A DNA stretch of 64,000 bases, from contig OZ007513.1 in the NCBI GenBank assembly GCA_963931865.1, forward strand, positions 2,125,452 through 2,189,451. Direction: 5' to 3'. This DNA is from Axinella damicornis (Eukaryota; Porifera; Demospongiae; Axinellida; Axinellidae). This document shows, one piece after another, positions 20,494-31,547 of this stretch. A program made the position numbers and the translations under genes. The stretch's first letter is position 1, and each line of letters begins with the position of its first letter. Under the pieces are notes generated by a model that did no database searches, was not told the origin of the DNA, and saw nothing but the letters and a program-made list of their open reading frames with translations.

Positions 20494-23400
20494 TCAGTTA
20501 CAGTGTAGCTCTTCTAGCCTTTGAAGAGCCTCTGCGATTGGTATGGGATCGCGGGAAAGACGCTTTTTGGTTTCATTCTTTTTATCAATGTACTCCCTGA
20601 GTAGGCGTATATCTTCGAAGTATTCTTGATGTTCTTCGAGGCCTTCTTGAATATTCCTCTTAAGCTCATCGAGACGTTCTTGTGCAGTACGAAGCTCTGC
20701 ATTCAGTGATCTGATCTTATCTGAATACTTGATTTGCTTGAGTAGGCGCATCTCTTCGTGGTATTCTTGATATTCTTCGAGGCGTTCTTCGATATTCCTC
20801 TTAAGCTCATCATGTTCAGACTTCAACTTTTCCTCCCTCTGGATTCTGCTGAGGACCTTTGCGGCTTTCGAATTGGCTTGTTTTAGTTGTGCGTTGTAGC
20901 CGCCTATTTCACCATCCACCCTCACCATCTCTTTGTCGTCAATTTGCCTCAGTTCATCAGCCTTAGCCACCTTTAGGTCACTGAGGTGTATAGGCTTCAT
21001 CGTGGCTCGAATGAAATCCAGGATTGCCTGGCGGGTTCTCTCACTTTGTTCTCTCTCGTCTTCCATTGGCAAGGAATCGATCATGAACACTGGAGGGCAA
21101 TAGCTCAAGTCAGCAACTTTACGAACCGCCCTCTGAGCATTGGTAACAATGGTGTCGATATCTATTCCTTGCATCTTACGCTGCATTTCAGAGCGAGGGT
21201 CTGTCTGGTATTGGGTGAGAACGATTACCACATTTCCTTCGAACAGACTCGGTAACAGCTTCCTGTAGTAGGAGACGGTAGCCCTGTAATGCGAATCGAT
21301 TTCAGACTCGAATTTCAAGCACAATATGCACGCCGAAATGGACTTGACGGTATTCAGAGTCTTCACGATGTCTATCATGTGTGAGAGATCATGAGTTGCG
21401 CTTTCGTTCAAGCCAGGAGTATCGATAATTCGCACGGCGCGCTTGCCTAATTGTTCTCTTGCGACTTGAGTAGAAACGCTTTGAGTCTCGGGCTTGTTGT
21501 CACGCGCAGTCGGAAATGTTTGCTCCTTGCCAAAGATGTGACGATCCCTCGGGTCGAACAAGAAGTTTCCGAGGGTACTTTTTCCACTTCCAGTTGATCC
21601 AATCAGCAATAGAGTCGTTGGAGCAGTTTTTATGTCTTCTAGCCTTTGAAGAGCCTCTGTGATTGGTATGGGATCACGGGAAAGTCTCTCTTTGGTTTTA
21701 TTCCTTTCAGCAATGTATTCCCTGAGTAGGCGTATCTCTTCAAGGTATTCTTGACGTTCTTTGAGGCGTTCTTCAATATTCCTCTTAAGGTCATCGAGAC
21801 ATTCTTGAGCGGTACGAATCTCTGCATTCAGTGATCTGATCTTATCCGAATTCATGATTTGCTTGCTGGTCTTCAGAGTGACATTGGCATACAGACCCCG
21901 AGCAAACTCGCCTTCCACTTTCCCTTTTGCACCACCTGGGTCCCTCTGTACACTGAACTTCTTCCATTCAAGGTGACCATTGTCCCATTTGGTATGCCCA
22001 ACGACTGGCCAAGCTGAAGTGATCTCAAAGTTCTTGGACTGCCACTGAAAGAATTTCGAACTTTGCTTTAAGGACCATTCTGCTACTGTAACTTCATCTG
22101 TCGAATCCAGCCCTTCTTTGGAATCTTTCAATCGGATCAACTTCTGATAATGTTCAGACTTCAACTTTTCTTCCCTTTCGATTCTGCTGAGGACCTTTGT
22201 GGCTTTCGAATTGGCTTGTTTCAGTCGTGCGCTGTAGCCGCCTATTTCACCATCCACCTTCTCCATCTTTTTGTCGTCAATTTGCCTCAGTTCATCAGTC
22301 TTAGACCTGGCTTGATTTGGGACGAATGATTGCAGTTATTTTCACTGTTAACCTGGTTAGTTGGGTTAACAAGGTTAACTAACATGTCAGCATGTCGGTT
22401 GCATTCATAGCCGGATGATTTGTACGTAAAGCTGACTAGGATGTTTACTTTGCAGGTTACCATTGCTTAACACTGGTTAACTGAGGTTGATACAGGTTAC
22501 CATTGGTTAACTGAAGTTGATACAGGTTATCATTGGTTAACTTAGGTTGATACAGATTAACGTAGGTTAACAGAGGTTAACGTAGGTTGACAGAGGTTAG
22601 CAGAGGTTGATGTAGGTTAACAGAGGTTAACATAGGTTAACGAGCTGGTTAAGTCTAGTCATAGGCTTGTTTAAATGTCACTGACATAGAGTTAACCTTG
22701 TTAACCCTATTAACCAGGTTAACAGTCTAAATAACTTGCATATGTTCGTCCCATATCGAGCCACTACTGATCAGTCTTAGCCACCTTTTGGTCACTGACG
22801 CATATAGGCTTCATCGTGGCTCGAATGAATTCCAGGATTGCCTGGCGGGTTCCCTCACTGAGTTCTCTCTCGTCTTTATCCATTGGCAAGGAATCGATCT
22901 TGAACACTTGAGGGTCATAGCACAAGTCAGCAACTTCACGAACCTCCTTCCGAGCATTGGTAGCAATGGCGTCGATATCTACTCCTTGCAATTCACGCTG
23001 CTTTTCAGAGCGAGGGTCTGTCTGGTATTGGGTGAGAACGATTACCACATTTCCTTCAAACAGACGCGGTATAACAGCTTCTTGTAGTAGGCGACGGTAT
23101 CCTTGTACTGCGAATCGATTTTAGACTCGAATTTCATGCACAATATGCACGCCGAAATGGACTCCACGCTATTCAGAGTCTTCACGATGTCTATCATGTG
23201 CGAGAGATCTCGAGTTGCACTTTCGTTCAAACCAGGAGTATCGATAATTCGCACGGCGCGCTTGCCCGATGGTTCGCTTGTGACTTGAGTAGAAACGCTT
23301 TGAGTCTGGGGCTTGTTGTCACGCGCAGTCTGAAATGTTTGCTCCTTGCCAAAGATGTGACGATCCCTCGGGTCGAGCAAAAAGTTTCCGAGGGTACTTT

Positions 23401-23506
23401 TTCCATTTCCAGTTGATCCAATAAGCAAAAGAGTCGTCGCAGCATCCTCAGCTTTGACTGTCACCGTATCGGTAACATTAGGCCTACTTGGGGCGCGAGT
23501 AGCCAT
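20494..23506 (-). pseudogene. Double-domain AIG1/GIMAP-like GTPase gene, broken
   Basis: Reading down the minus strand from the ATG at 23504-23506, the order is: first GTPase domain (P-loop GSTGNGKST, DTPGL, later VLTQYQTD), coiled coil plus the WPVVGHTKWDNG module, second GTPase domain (P-loop GSTGSGKST near 21580, DTPGL, VLTQYQTD), then coiled coil to a stop at 20494. The inferred ancestor was a single-exon tandem of two modules like the 9975-11387 protein. Two lesions break it: a 2-bp TA insertion near 23073, ending the first frame after 154 codons from the ATG, and a 465-bp TIR element plus duplicated target at 22305-22780. The region 20494-22266 is still open for 590 codons and could be translated from an internal ATG. 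Confidence 0.85.
22305..22769. mobile_element. TIR element inserted in AIG1-like gene, 11-bp TSD
   Basis: The insertion is flanked by ATCAGTCTTAG (22294-22304 and 22770-22780). The uninterrupted target is seen in the paralogue at 10697-10707. Subterminal inverted repeats read GGCTTGATTTGGGACGAA on the left and GGCTCGATATGGGACGAA on the complement of the right end. The interior is a GGTTAAC-rich repeat (for example AGGTTAACAGAGGTTAAC). No open frame is seen. Confidence 0.85.
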
Positions 23507-23745
23507 GTTGCAGTGCACTAAGTAGGTAGCTAGTTGCTAGGCCTATTCGTCTTCTCGCAAGTGTATGCGTTCGGACCGAGATTGTGTCACTAAGTATCTG
23601 TCCTGTCTCCCAGGCCCCGCCCAGCTTTTCGTCGCTAAATGTACAATCTTGAAATCTTTACTTCCGGAGAGTTCGAAGGTCGAGTAATCGTCGCTCAAAC
23701 TGCGGCTTACTTCCGCTCGTCCACAATCTAGTCAGTGGCGGATCT

Positions 23746-23798
<53 letters not shown>

Positions 23799-23837
23799 CG
23801 GTCCCCCCCCCACCCCCCCCCCCCCCCCCCCCCCCCC
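23746..23837. repeat. Poly(G)/poly(C) tract
   Basis: About 53 G are followed closely by a C-rich run of about 38 bases. Such tracts are error-prone in assembly and form G-quadruplex or hairpin structures. The short GGGCGG junction is too simple to interpret. Confidence 0.95.
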
Positions 23838-24336
23838 TTTGCTTCTTCATCACTTTATTTTCCTCCTTACTAACTTGCTGCCGCTACCTGGTCGGGCCTC
23901 CTCAGCTCGCAATACCGTGCGTTGCCTGAAACCGAACGGCTTGGGAACGAGACTACGATGTAGTATACCCTCTGTGTACAGTACGTACGTATTACGTTCG
24001 TGAGCGAAATTTTAGCAAGAAAGAAGCACATGGCGGCCCCGGGACATGCAATCCTCGTACATCTGGAAAACAAAGCACGAAGGTGCCACGAGAGCTCATC
24101 CTGAAAAAATAAAAAAATTTCCGTGCTTTGCGCGGACTGATCGGCGCTACGCGACTCTATGCACTGCCTCCGGCAGCGTATAATATATTGTGCCCCCCTG
24201 TTCACAAATCCTGTATCCGCCCGGGCCTTGCTATATATAGTTGCTCCAAATTGTTTGCACTCGAGTTTTCTGTTAGTACACTTTTTGTATGTAGCCAGAT
24301 GCACTACTGTAGTAGTTCTGTTTTGTTTCTTGAACA
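23838..24336. other. Intergenic DNA before the gap
   Basis: No convincing gene. Open stretches that run into the Ns are artefacts. GAACA abuts both sides of the gap, so the gap size is not reliable. Confidence 0.45.
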
Positions 24337-24536
24337 NNNNNNNNNNNNNNNNNNNNNNNNNNNNNNNNNNNNNNNNNNNNNNNNNNNNNNNNNNNNNNNN
24401 NNNNNNNNNNNNNNNNNNNNNNNNNNNNNNNNNNNNNNNNNNNNNNNNNNNNNNNNNNNNNNNNNNNNNNNNNNNNNNNNNNNNNNNNNNNNNNNNNNNN
24501 NNNNNNNNNNNNNNNNNNNNNNNNNNNNNNNNNNNN
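24337..24536. other. Assembly gap (200 N)
   Basis: Exactly 200 unknown bases, probably a placeholder length for a scaffold join. Confidence 0.99.
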
Positions 24537-24723
24537 GAACATAACCTACCACTCCTGATTCTCAAGGTCATGTATCCAGCAATAAAAATTAAGTTTATGG
24601 TTTCTTTTATTTCAGGTACTGTGGTTATAGTAATGAATTCAAATGTCAATGATGTCATGCAGGACTCGAAGGCAGACCAGCATTATATATGCTGATGGGA
24701 TAATCCTACTGAAATTAAAATTT

Positions 24724-24756
24724 ATCTATATCTATCTATCTATCTATCTATCTATC
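24724..24756. repeat. (TATC)n microsatellite
   Basis: About eight TATC repeats. The surrounding 24537-25018 has no recognised gene other than the 3' flank of amidohydrolase C. Confidence 0.95.
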
Positions 24757-25412
24757 ACTTCAGTGTCAATGCAAACCGAAGAATCGAACAAAAAGGTATA
24801 GGCTTGAGAATGAACTATGCTTGCATGGTGGCTCTGACAGGCTCAACATGGAATGAGTAAAGACCAACTAGTTACATTCCACCACAAAATTCAATACAAT
24901 TTCAGAATCTATCCCAAAATGTAGCAGCTTTTGTTACAGTGCTTCATCCAGAAGTTTACGGTCCTTTTCTCGATTTGCCAGATATTCTGCATCTTTGTTT
25001 GGCCACTGTCCATGTTCATCACATGCCGGCCACCTCCACGTCCATCCTCTCCCCGTTCCTCCAGACAGCAGCAGGCACCAGCCTATTCCTGATCCTCCTC
25101 ATTTCTGCTTGGCAGTCTTCAAGGAGGACGTCACATTCAACCATTCTCAACACCGACACGTCTGCCTGCATGCCTGTTGTAAGAGGCAGTCACTAAAATT
25201 AATATTTTGTGTGGCTAACTACTGACAGAAAGTGAAAAACTGTCAGCATGCAGTATACCTATGAAACGATCCTAGCACACTAGGTGCAAGCAATATGCCA
25301 GCACAGCTAACATTGATAGGGCAGTGGCAGCAGGAAGTAACATTGTAGGGGAGGGGGATACTAGCAGCAAGGAACACTGCACGAGTGGGACACTAGCGAG
25401 GGAATTTTAATG

Positions 25413-25805
25413 TACCGTATATCGGGAAATTTTCGTTGTTAAAATAGTTTCGCGAAGGCCACTAGATGCGAAAAGCTGTTTCGCTGCTTTCAACAATGGA
25501 CTTCCAGCCTGACTCAAGACAGAAAGTATCGCTCAAGCGGACGAAGAGGTTCAAGACGCGGGAGCAGCACATTGAGCACACGTGCGAAGGAGCAGACCAG
25601 AATAGGCAAGTACTTACATTTGTCACGACCATGGTGGGTCCGCAGCAGCTCGAGTTTTCCCAATGGAAGAAGCGTGTTAGTGTAAGAACGGCAAGTACAA
25701 CAAGGACAGAGTTGTTAAAAAAAATCGCTTCAATCACTGCAGTTCGCGAAAAATTTTCAACATGAATAATTTCCACACGAAAGATTTTCAACACGATATA
25801 CGGTA
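25413..25805. mobile_element. TIR element, TACCGTATATCG termini, in intron 5 of copy C
   Basis: The left end is TACCGTATATCGGGAAATTT and the right end is the complement of TACCGTATATCGTGTTGAAA, with repeated (G)AAAATTTTC(G) motifs subterminally. Ends at TA suggest a Tc1/mariner-type target. It is about 393 bp and non-coding. Confidence 0.8.
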
Positions 25806-26457
25806 TACGTTATGAGTGTCTTTCCCTACATAGTGCACATTTGAGATAGCCTCGAACCTCCTCTGCGCCTGGGTTCGAAGCTAGTCTGAGTACTACTCTC
25901 ATTTTGAGACGAAGAGGCACAACTCCCTGTGAATATGCATGACTGCAGTCTGTAATGTATAAAGGAATGTATTATACTTTCAGTAAACTTCTACTGACCA
26001 GGGGATAATGAGCCAATGAGGTGATCCTTGCTGATCAGAGTAGCCGGTGTGATCGTAACAGCCTTGATGACATCATACAGTGGCATCCCTACATGTAACA
26101 GCTTGCTCATGACTGTTGGAAGGTCATATGCAGGGCCGTGGATGTTACCCTGATGGAGGTCAGTACTGATACTATCAGGCCAGAATCCTTGCTCAGCACA
26201 TATTTCAGCCACTTTCCAGTTAAGAGCCCCCTGCCCATGCCCAATATCAAAGCACACTCCACGCCTCTTGGCCTCAAGTACGGCAGCATCTACCACCGGT
26301 GGACTCTTCTCTGTGTCTATGATGGTGTTAGAAAAGCCGTGGTAGGCATGAGTGTAAATATCCCCTTTTCTGAGGGATCCAGGGGCACTGAGATGTCCTG
26401 CAGGGGGGAAAGAAGGGCCTGTAATTATGTAAACTACAAGTGCAAAATATATGAGCA

Positions 26458-27033
26458 CAGGAGCGCATAATGAGGTAGCGAGCGGAAGGAAGGGAGGAGC
26501 GTGAAACAACCACGCAAAAGATTAAAAATTGAAAACTTTCCCACGGTAGTCCCGTTACTATTTTTAGCTCGCACGCATACGGAAACTTCAAAGAAGGATG
26601 AGTACTAGCCGGGCTAGAACACAGAGAAAAGGCCAGTATCAGGATTCCAATGGTAGGCTAGCGAGGCACGGGAATGACATACTGGTAGTGACAGACCTCG
26701 AGAAAGTGCCGTATGACGATGCAGTCGATCGAGCCGCTTCACACAGCCAAGCGGGTGTCTCGACTAGTGGAAATAGCCGCCCCTTCTGCTTTTCTGGAGT
26801 TCATGACTGCTGGGAAACATCCCGCGACACTTACGGACACTATCTTCTCTCTATTTGGCCCGTCGCTGTAGGCCTATATTTATATAGCTAGTCAGTCACA
26901 ACAATTAACAATACACGTGCATGCTAAAAATAGTAACGGGACTACCGTGGGAACATTTTCAATTTTTAATCTTTTGCGTGGTCGTTTCACGCTCCTCCCT
27001 TCCTTCCGCTCGCTTCCTCATTATGTGCTCCTG
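26458..27033. mobile_element. CAGGAG-family TIR element with exact 7-bp TSD, intron 4 of copy C
   Basis: Inverted arms of about 115 bp start CAGGAGCGCATAATGAGG (left) and, on the complement, CAGGAGCACATAATGAGG (right). The exact 7-bp duplication ATGAGCA is at 26451-26457 and 27034-27040. The element is 576 bp and no transposase is visible. Confidence 0.92.
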
Positions 27034-27052
27034 ATGAGCACGATTTACAGTA

Positions 27053-27528
27053 GGCGCTCTAATTATGTGTCCTTTCTAATTCTGCATCAAAATTCAATGT
27101 CTCAAACCGATAATTTCCAATAATGCGTCGCACTCCAGGAACTAATTTGCGTTAATGCGATTATAACGGCAGCATGGCAGCTAGCTCGAAGCACACACAG
27201 TACAGTTGAACGGCAAAGAGGGCTCATCACATCACTGCCTGTGAACGTTGATGTATAAAGACACAGTTGTGATATGGCTGGGACATCAGTGAAGGTACGA
27301 GAAAGCAACTCACTTATGTATTTTGTGCCCCAGGATATGGACGCCCCATGTAGGAGAAAAGGCAGCGACAGTCCGACAACCCGCAACCGCTATGCAATAG
27401 CCTTGTCTGACTTGAGTACCTAGCGAGGTGTTTTCTAATCATGCGTCGAAGTTCGTCGCCGTTTGGCTGACAGAATTTCTATTGTTGCATTGCATTTCAT
27501 TTTTTGAGTGACGCATAATTAGAGCGCC
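27053..27528. mobile_element. TA-flanked TIR element, intron 4 of copy C
   Basis: GGCGCTCTAATTATGTGTC at the left and the complement of GGCGCTCTAATTATGCGTC at the right, each bordered by TA. This fits a Tc1/mariner-like miniature element of 476 bp. It begins 12 bp from the right target duplication of the previous element. Confidence 0.85.
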
Positions 27529-28323
27529 TATGGTAGTAGCTGCCTATTATGCTTACTTAGCTCTTCTTGTGAATCTTTCCGCTAACAGGCAGTTAATTGG
27601 CAATGCTGGTTCGTAATACCATGCATTATCTCATACACAGACTCACAAATATACCTGCATCTCCTGACGAGCCCAGAGGGACCGTTGAAAGGGAGTGGTG
27701 GACCATCAGCGGTAGACACACTCTTGAAGTGACGGACAGAGCTCTCCTACAATGTCGTGAATGTTTACTTACATTAACAGTGCACTGTCTACTACCAAGA
27801 GTACCACCAACCCCATTCCGACATCCCAAGCTCATAAAACAAACAGATAGAAAGGTATGCTACTGTAGCCGCCCACTACTAGGCGCACATGTAGTAGGGA
27901 CGAGAATCGAACAACAGCGAATATGTGCCTATGAGTGAGCTGCACTTAGTAACAAACGACTATGGTATTACCTGAATGCCTCCACCTCATGTTTCCCATT
28001 GTTGGCGATATCGCTCGTGAGCCTCAGCTTCACCCCAACCACCATGTCCCTGTTGGCCTCAATGCACTGCAGACAAAGTTCCTCATCCACATCACTCAGA
28101 CAGTCCAGCTCTCCCCCCAATCCTGGATGGATAGATACATAGATAGACAACAACACCCTCAATACAGCAACAAAGACGTGAATATTAAAATAACTATACT
28201 TACTGCTAAACAGGTCTGCCTTCCATATAATAATAAGGGGAAGGAGCACATATGAATCTGAATAGTAAGCATCCACATGACTCGACTCATTCCCAGCACC
28301 CCACCCAGCTTTTGTCACTAAAA

Positions 28324-28356
<33 letters not shown>
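28324..28356. repeat. Poly(G) tract in intron 2 of copy C
   Basis: Thirty-three G followed by AGGG, next to a degraded GCACCCCACCCAGCTTTTGTC piece of the TAGCCTCG family. Confidence 0.95.
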
Positions 28357-28357
<1 letters not shown>

Positions 28358-29249
28358 GGGCATGGGAACAAGGCTGTGACATGACTACTTTGAGTGACAC
28401 TTACCGTAGCCACTACAGCCAGCCTTTGACAGTCCCACTTTGGAGATGTGAAGAAAAGCCAGGATGTTGGTCTTCTGGGTTTCACAATAGCTTCGAAATG
28501 CACTGAATGTATCAGCTCCTGCAGATCAGACAGGGCATTTCCGGTGATGTCTGTTAATAATTAAATCTCTATGTAGGATATAGCCTTCTCCCTTAACTAC
28601 ATTTGATAATCTAAGGTAATTGCGTTGGGTCAAAATAATCATGTAAGCAGTCTCATTCGCAAACTATTTTCATGGGTCAGAATGAACGATAGCCGGATTA
28701 ATTCTGGCTGAGATTACTAATAACTGGCTGTCCTCCTACATATCAAGACCCACCAGCACTTCCTGCATCCACGACAGTTGTGACTGCTCTCTTCAAGCAG
28801 CGCTGATCAGGGTCAATCCCCAGCACACTGCCACCAGGGAAACCGTGTATGTGCAGGTCGATCAGTCCAGGGCATACAATGCAACCCGAGGCATCAAACA
28901 CCTCCAACTCCTCCCTCGGCAAATCTGAACCCAAACTCTCCCCCACTGCAGCAACTTTATCTCCTTTGAGAAGAACGTCAAGAGGGCACTTTTCAAGCCC
29001 ATTTGCAGGATCAATGACTAGCCCATTCCTGATCAGTGTGAACTTCATACGTCCAGTCTCTGCTGGGGTCTCCATTCTGAGCTCCAGCATGCACTCACAA
29101 GCCCACTGTAACGTAGTTATAATTATGTAAGTCACATGTGAGCTTTGCATAATCAAGTATACTTAGTGACAACCACGTGCATGTAGGCTGTATAAACAGC
29201 TTATAATTATAGTCCAATTACACAGTCATAAACAGAGGCATGAGGAAGT

Positions 29250-31547
29250 TTAGATAACAGTGGCAATCTCCATGTCCTTTAAGGCCTTGTAGGGTACAGC
29301 ACCATTTGTTCTTCCACCAACCACCAAAAGCGTATCGTTTGGAAGAACCGCAGCTAGACAGTTAGATCTAGGAGTTAACATTCGGTTGGTTGCCTTCCAT
29401 GTGTTGGATTCTGGATCGTATGCATACACGTCAGCTGAGTGTGTACAATCTCGACCGTTGTCTTCAGCTGTACCACCAATTGCAAGCAACTGACCTCCAA
29501 CAGATGCATACGCAGAGCCAAATAATGGAGTTTCAGCAACGCTTTGCCATAGTCTACATTCTGTGTCCACCTTGTTTCTGTCAGGTGTTGGTACCTCTAC
29601 TGCAGGTACTTCATGGCGAAGACCAAATGCTTTCTTCAGACGTGTTGCTACTGTTTGTGTATCCGGTTGTGCAGCCATTACGGGTCTGGAAAGTTCATTG
29701 AGTTCACCTAAGGAGCATCTCCATACCAAACGTGATAGATCTTGACCGTAGTTGTCTATAACTCCACCCAATGAGTAAATATGATCTCCACATATGACAA
29801 GGGATGACAAATCGTTGACAAGTGAATGTGGCAAACTCTCTGCAGTAAACCACTGATTTGTTTCAGTATTCATTATATCAACTGTGGGGAGAATACGTCC
29901 GTCACAACCTCCTCCGGCAACTACCAGTGTCTTCATAGCGCAAGCTGCAACAGCATCATACCGCTTAGTAGGCATGGGAGGAAAGTGCTTAGTCCATTTC
30001 TTGCTGGGACCCCTTCCTGTGAGACTGAGGAGCTGATTCATTACCCCTCCATTCCAACCTCCAATTCCAGTTAGCAGGTTGTTGACGACTGCTAATGTGA
30101 ACTGTGGATACGGATAACTTGAGAGTGAAGTCCATGCCTGACTATCCAAATCATAAGCACATATTTCCTCAGAAGTGGAGGAACTATAAAAGTATGAGAT
30201 ATTCCCACTGGATACAGATGATCCTCCAATGAGATAGTTCTTAGCTTTTCCCCCCTCCTTTTCCCACTTCAGCTTGATAATGGTCGCCCTTCGTATGGTT
30301 CCGTCAGCATTTGGAAGTTTTCCTAGCTGCTGCTGCTTCTCTTGTTCTAGACTGTGTATCCTCTCGTCCTTCTGGAGGATTCTTTGCTCAAGGCTGGAAA
30401 TTAGTTGCTCATGTGTCTGATTCAATTCTCGCAGCTGTTTCTCCCTTGCATCTACCGTACACTGAAGTTCCTGAAATTGATGCGTAAGTTGTTGAATCTC
30501 CTGCAGCCTTGCCCTCATTGCCTCACTTTTCTCTCCAAGTAGATGGTTTTTGGCAAGGAGATCAGACTGAAGAAGCTGAATTCGAATTGACTGGTGTTCA
30601 TTCTGTTGTTCTAGTTCGCAGATTCTTCGTTGATAATCAGGAGAGATGTGTTGTGCTAAACTCTCAGTATACTTTAGGTTCTTTTTCAGCTCAGATAGAC
30701 ATTGGCAGATTTCATGAGCTGAAGGTCGTTCTCGGTCATCATCCTTGAGGCACTGAAGAGCAGTTGGTAGTAGAGGATGGTTTGGATCGATGAGACTAAT
30801 ATGGGGATAACGGCGTTCAGCTTCTGGAATGGGCACATCCACTCTCCCCATAGGAATTCTAGCGTCTTGGATTTCTATGCTTCTGAAACGTAGTCCAGGG
30901 TCAGGAAATTGTCGAGTGAGGACCTGAATGGTCAATACACCAAATGAAAAGCAATCTAGCTTCTTGTTGTACATAGGTGGCTCTTTCAGAGCTTCTGGAG
31001 GCATATAAACTGTTGCTCCTGGGCACATTGTTAGTGGGGTGATACGAGGGTCGACACTGACTAACTTTGACATTCCAAAGTCAGAAATTTTCGCTTTGTT
31101 TCCCACCATTAAAACGTTGTTACTTGAAAGATCGCGATGAATGATGTCATTCGAGTGGAGATAGGCAAGTGCAAGTGCTACACCCTGGCAAATGTTTACC
31201 TGCATGAAATACGGAAGATGTTCATGGGATCGTTCCAAGTATCTCGTCAGGTTTTCTTCAGCCAACTCCATAAGCAGCACTGGTAGGCCTGAGTCAGGAT
31301 CACATTGAATACCCAAGTATTGAATGATGTGTGGGTGTTTTATCCCATTCAAAAACTGGCATTCTTGTTCGAATCGTCGAATGAGGGTCACTGCGCCGGG
31401 ATCATTCACTTTGAATAGGGCATTATGGAGGAGCTTTGCTGCACACTGAAGATCGTCACACTTGGCCTTGCATACCACCCCATAGGACCCGCTTCCCAAA
31501 ACTGCAGTTTTGATCAGTTCAACCATGTGATACTGGAACTCCGCCAT
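29250..31547 (-). CDS. Kinase-coiled-coil-kelch fusion protein
   Basis: A single-exon 765-residue protein; the ATG is the complement of 31545-31547. Residues ~10-285 form a TKL-like protein kinase domain with intact catalytic features: glycine loop GSGSYGVV (18-25), lysine CAAKLL (K38), HRDLSSNNVL (137-146), DFG (156-158) and PPEAL. Residues ~295-410 are a long coiled coil (ELEQQNEHQSIRIQLLQSDL). The remainder (about 420-765) holds kelch-type beta-propeller repeats with GG pairs and downstream Y/W residues (VVAGGGCDGRI, YSLGGVIDNYG, LAIGGTAEDNG, LVVGGRTNGA). It is probably a cytosolic Ser/Thr kinase with a propeller for substrate or partner binding. It is divergent from amidohydrolase B; amidohydrolase C ends its upstream exon 175 bp downstream on the same strand. 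Confidence 0.92.
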   Translation of the reverse strand: MAEFQYHMVELIKTAVLGSGSYGVVCKAKCDDLQCAAKLLHNALFKVNDPGAVTLIRRFEQECQFLNGIKHPHIIQYLGIQCDPDSGLPVLLMELAEENLTRYLERSHEHLPYFMQVNICQGVALALAYLHSNDIIHRDLSSNNVLMVGNKAKISDFGMSKLVSVDPRITPLTMCPGATVYMPPEALKEPPMYNKKLDCFSFGVLTIQVLTRQFPDPGLRFRSIEIQDARIPMGRVDVPIPEAERRYPHISLIDPNHPLLPTALQCLKDDDRERPSAHEICQCLSELKKNLKYTESLAQHISPDYQRRICELEQQNEHQSIRIQLLQSDLLAKNHLLGEKSEAMRARLQEIQQLTHQFQELQCTVDAREKQLRELNQTHEQLISSLEQRILQKDERIHSLEQEKQQQLGKLPNADGTIRRATIIKLKWEKEGGKAKNYLIGGSSVSSGNISYFYSSSTSEEICAYDLDSQAWTSLSSYPYPQFTLAVVNNLLTGIGGWNGGVMNQLLSLTGRGPSKKWTKHFPPMPTKRYDAVAACAMKTLVVAGGGCDGRILPTVDIMNTETNQWFTAESLPHSLVNDLSSLVICGDHIYSLGGVIDNYGQDLSRLVWRCSLGELNELSRPVMAAQPDTQTVATRLKKAFGLRHEVPAVEVPTPDRNKVDTECRLWQSVAETPLFGSAYASVGGQLLAIGGTAEDNGRDCTHSADVYAYDPESNTWKATNRMLTPRSNCLAAVLPNDTLLVVGGRTNGAVPYKALKDMEIATVI

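Larger units (their letters stand above)
25019..29075 (-). pseudogene. COG3964-type amidohydrolase, copy C (truncated last exon)
   Basis: Exons on the minus strand: 29075-28754, 28518-28405, 28122-27972, 27746-27655, 26397-25999 and 25173-25019. Intron positions and phases match copies A and B. All metal ligands are present (LHIHGF, VGVKLR, LMVHH, IYTHAYHG, ISTDLH). Exons 4 and 5 each carry one extra codon. It is the most diverged copy, with a different N-terminus (METPAETGRMKF...; starts at 29090 or 29048 are also possible). In exon 6 a 4-bp insertion (about 25025-25029) gives a TGA at 25019-25021, removing the last ~30 residues; without it the frame would continue to about 24942. The catalytic barrel is complete, so the product could still fold. 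It is either a recent pseudogene, a variant isoform or an assembly indel. Confidence 0.82.

Noticed and set aside
23735..23929. Frame encoding poly-Gly then poly-Pro
   Set aside because: A homopolymer G/C tract, probably of uncertain assembled length.
24128..24695. Open frames running through the N block
   Set aside because: They consist mostly of unknown bases; the gap is not coding evidence.
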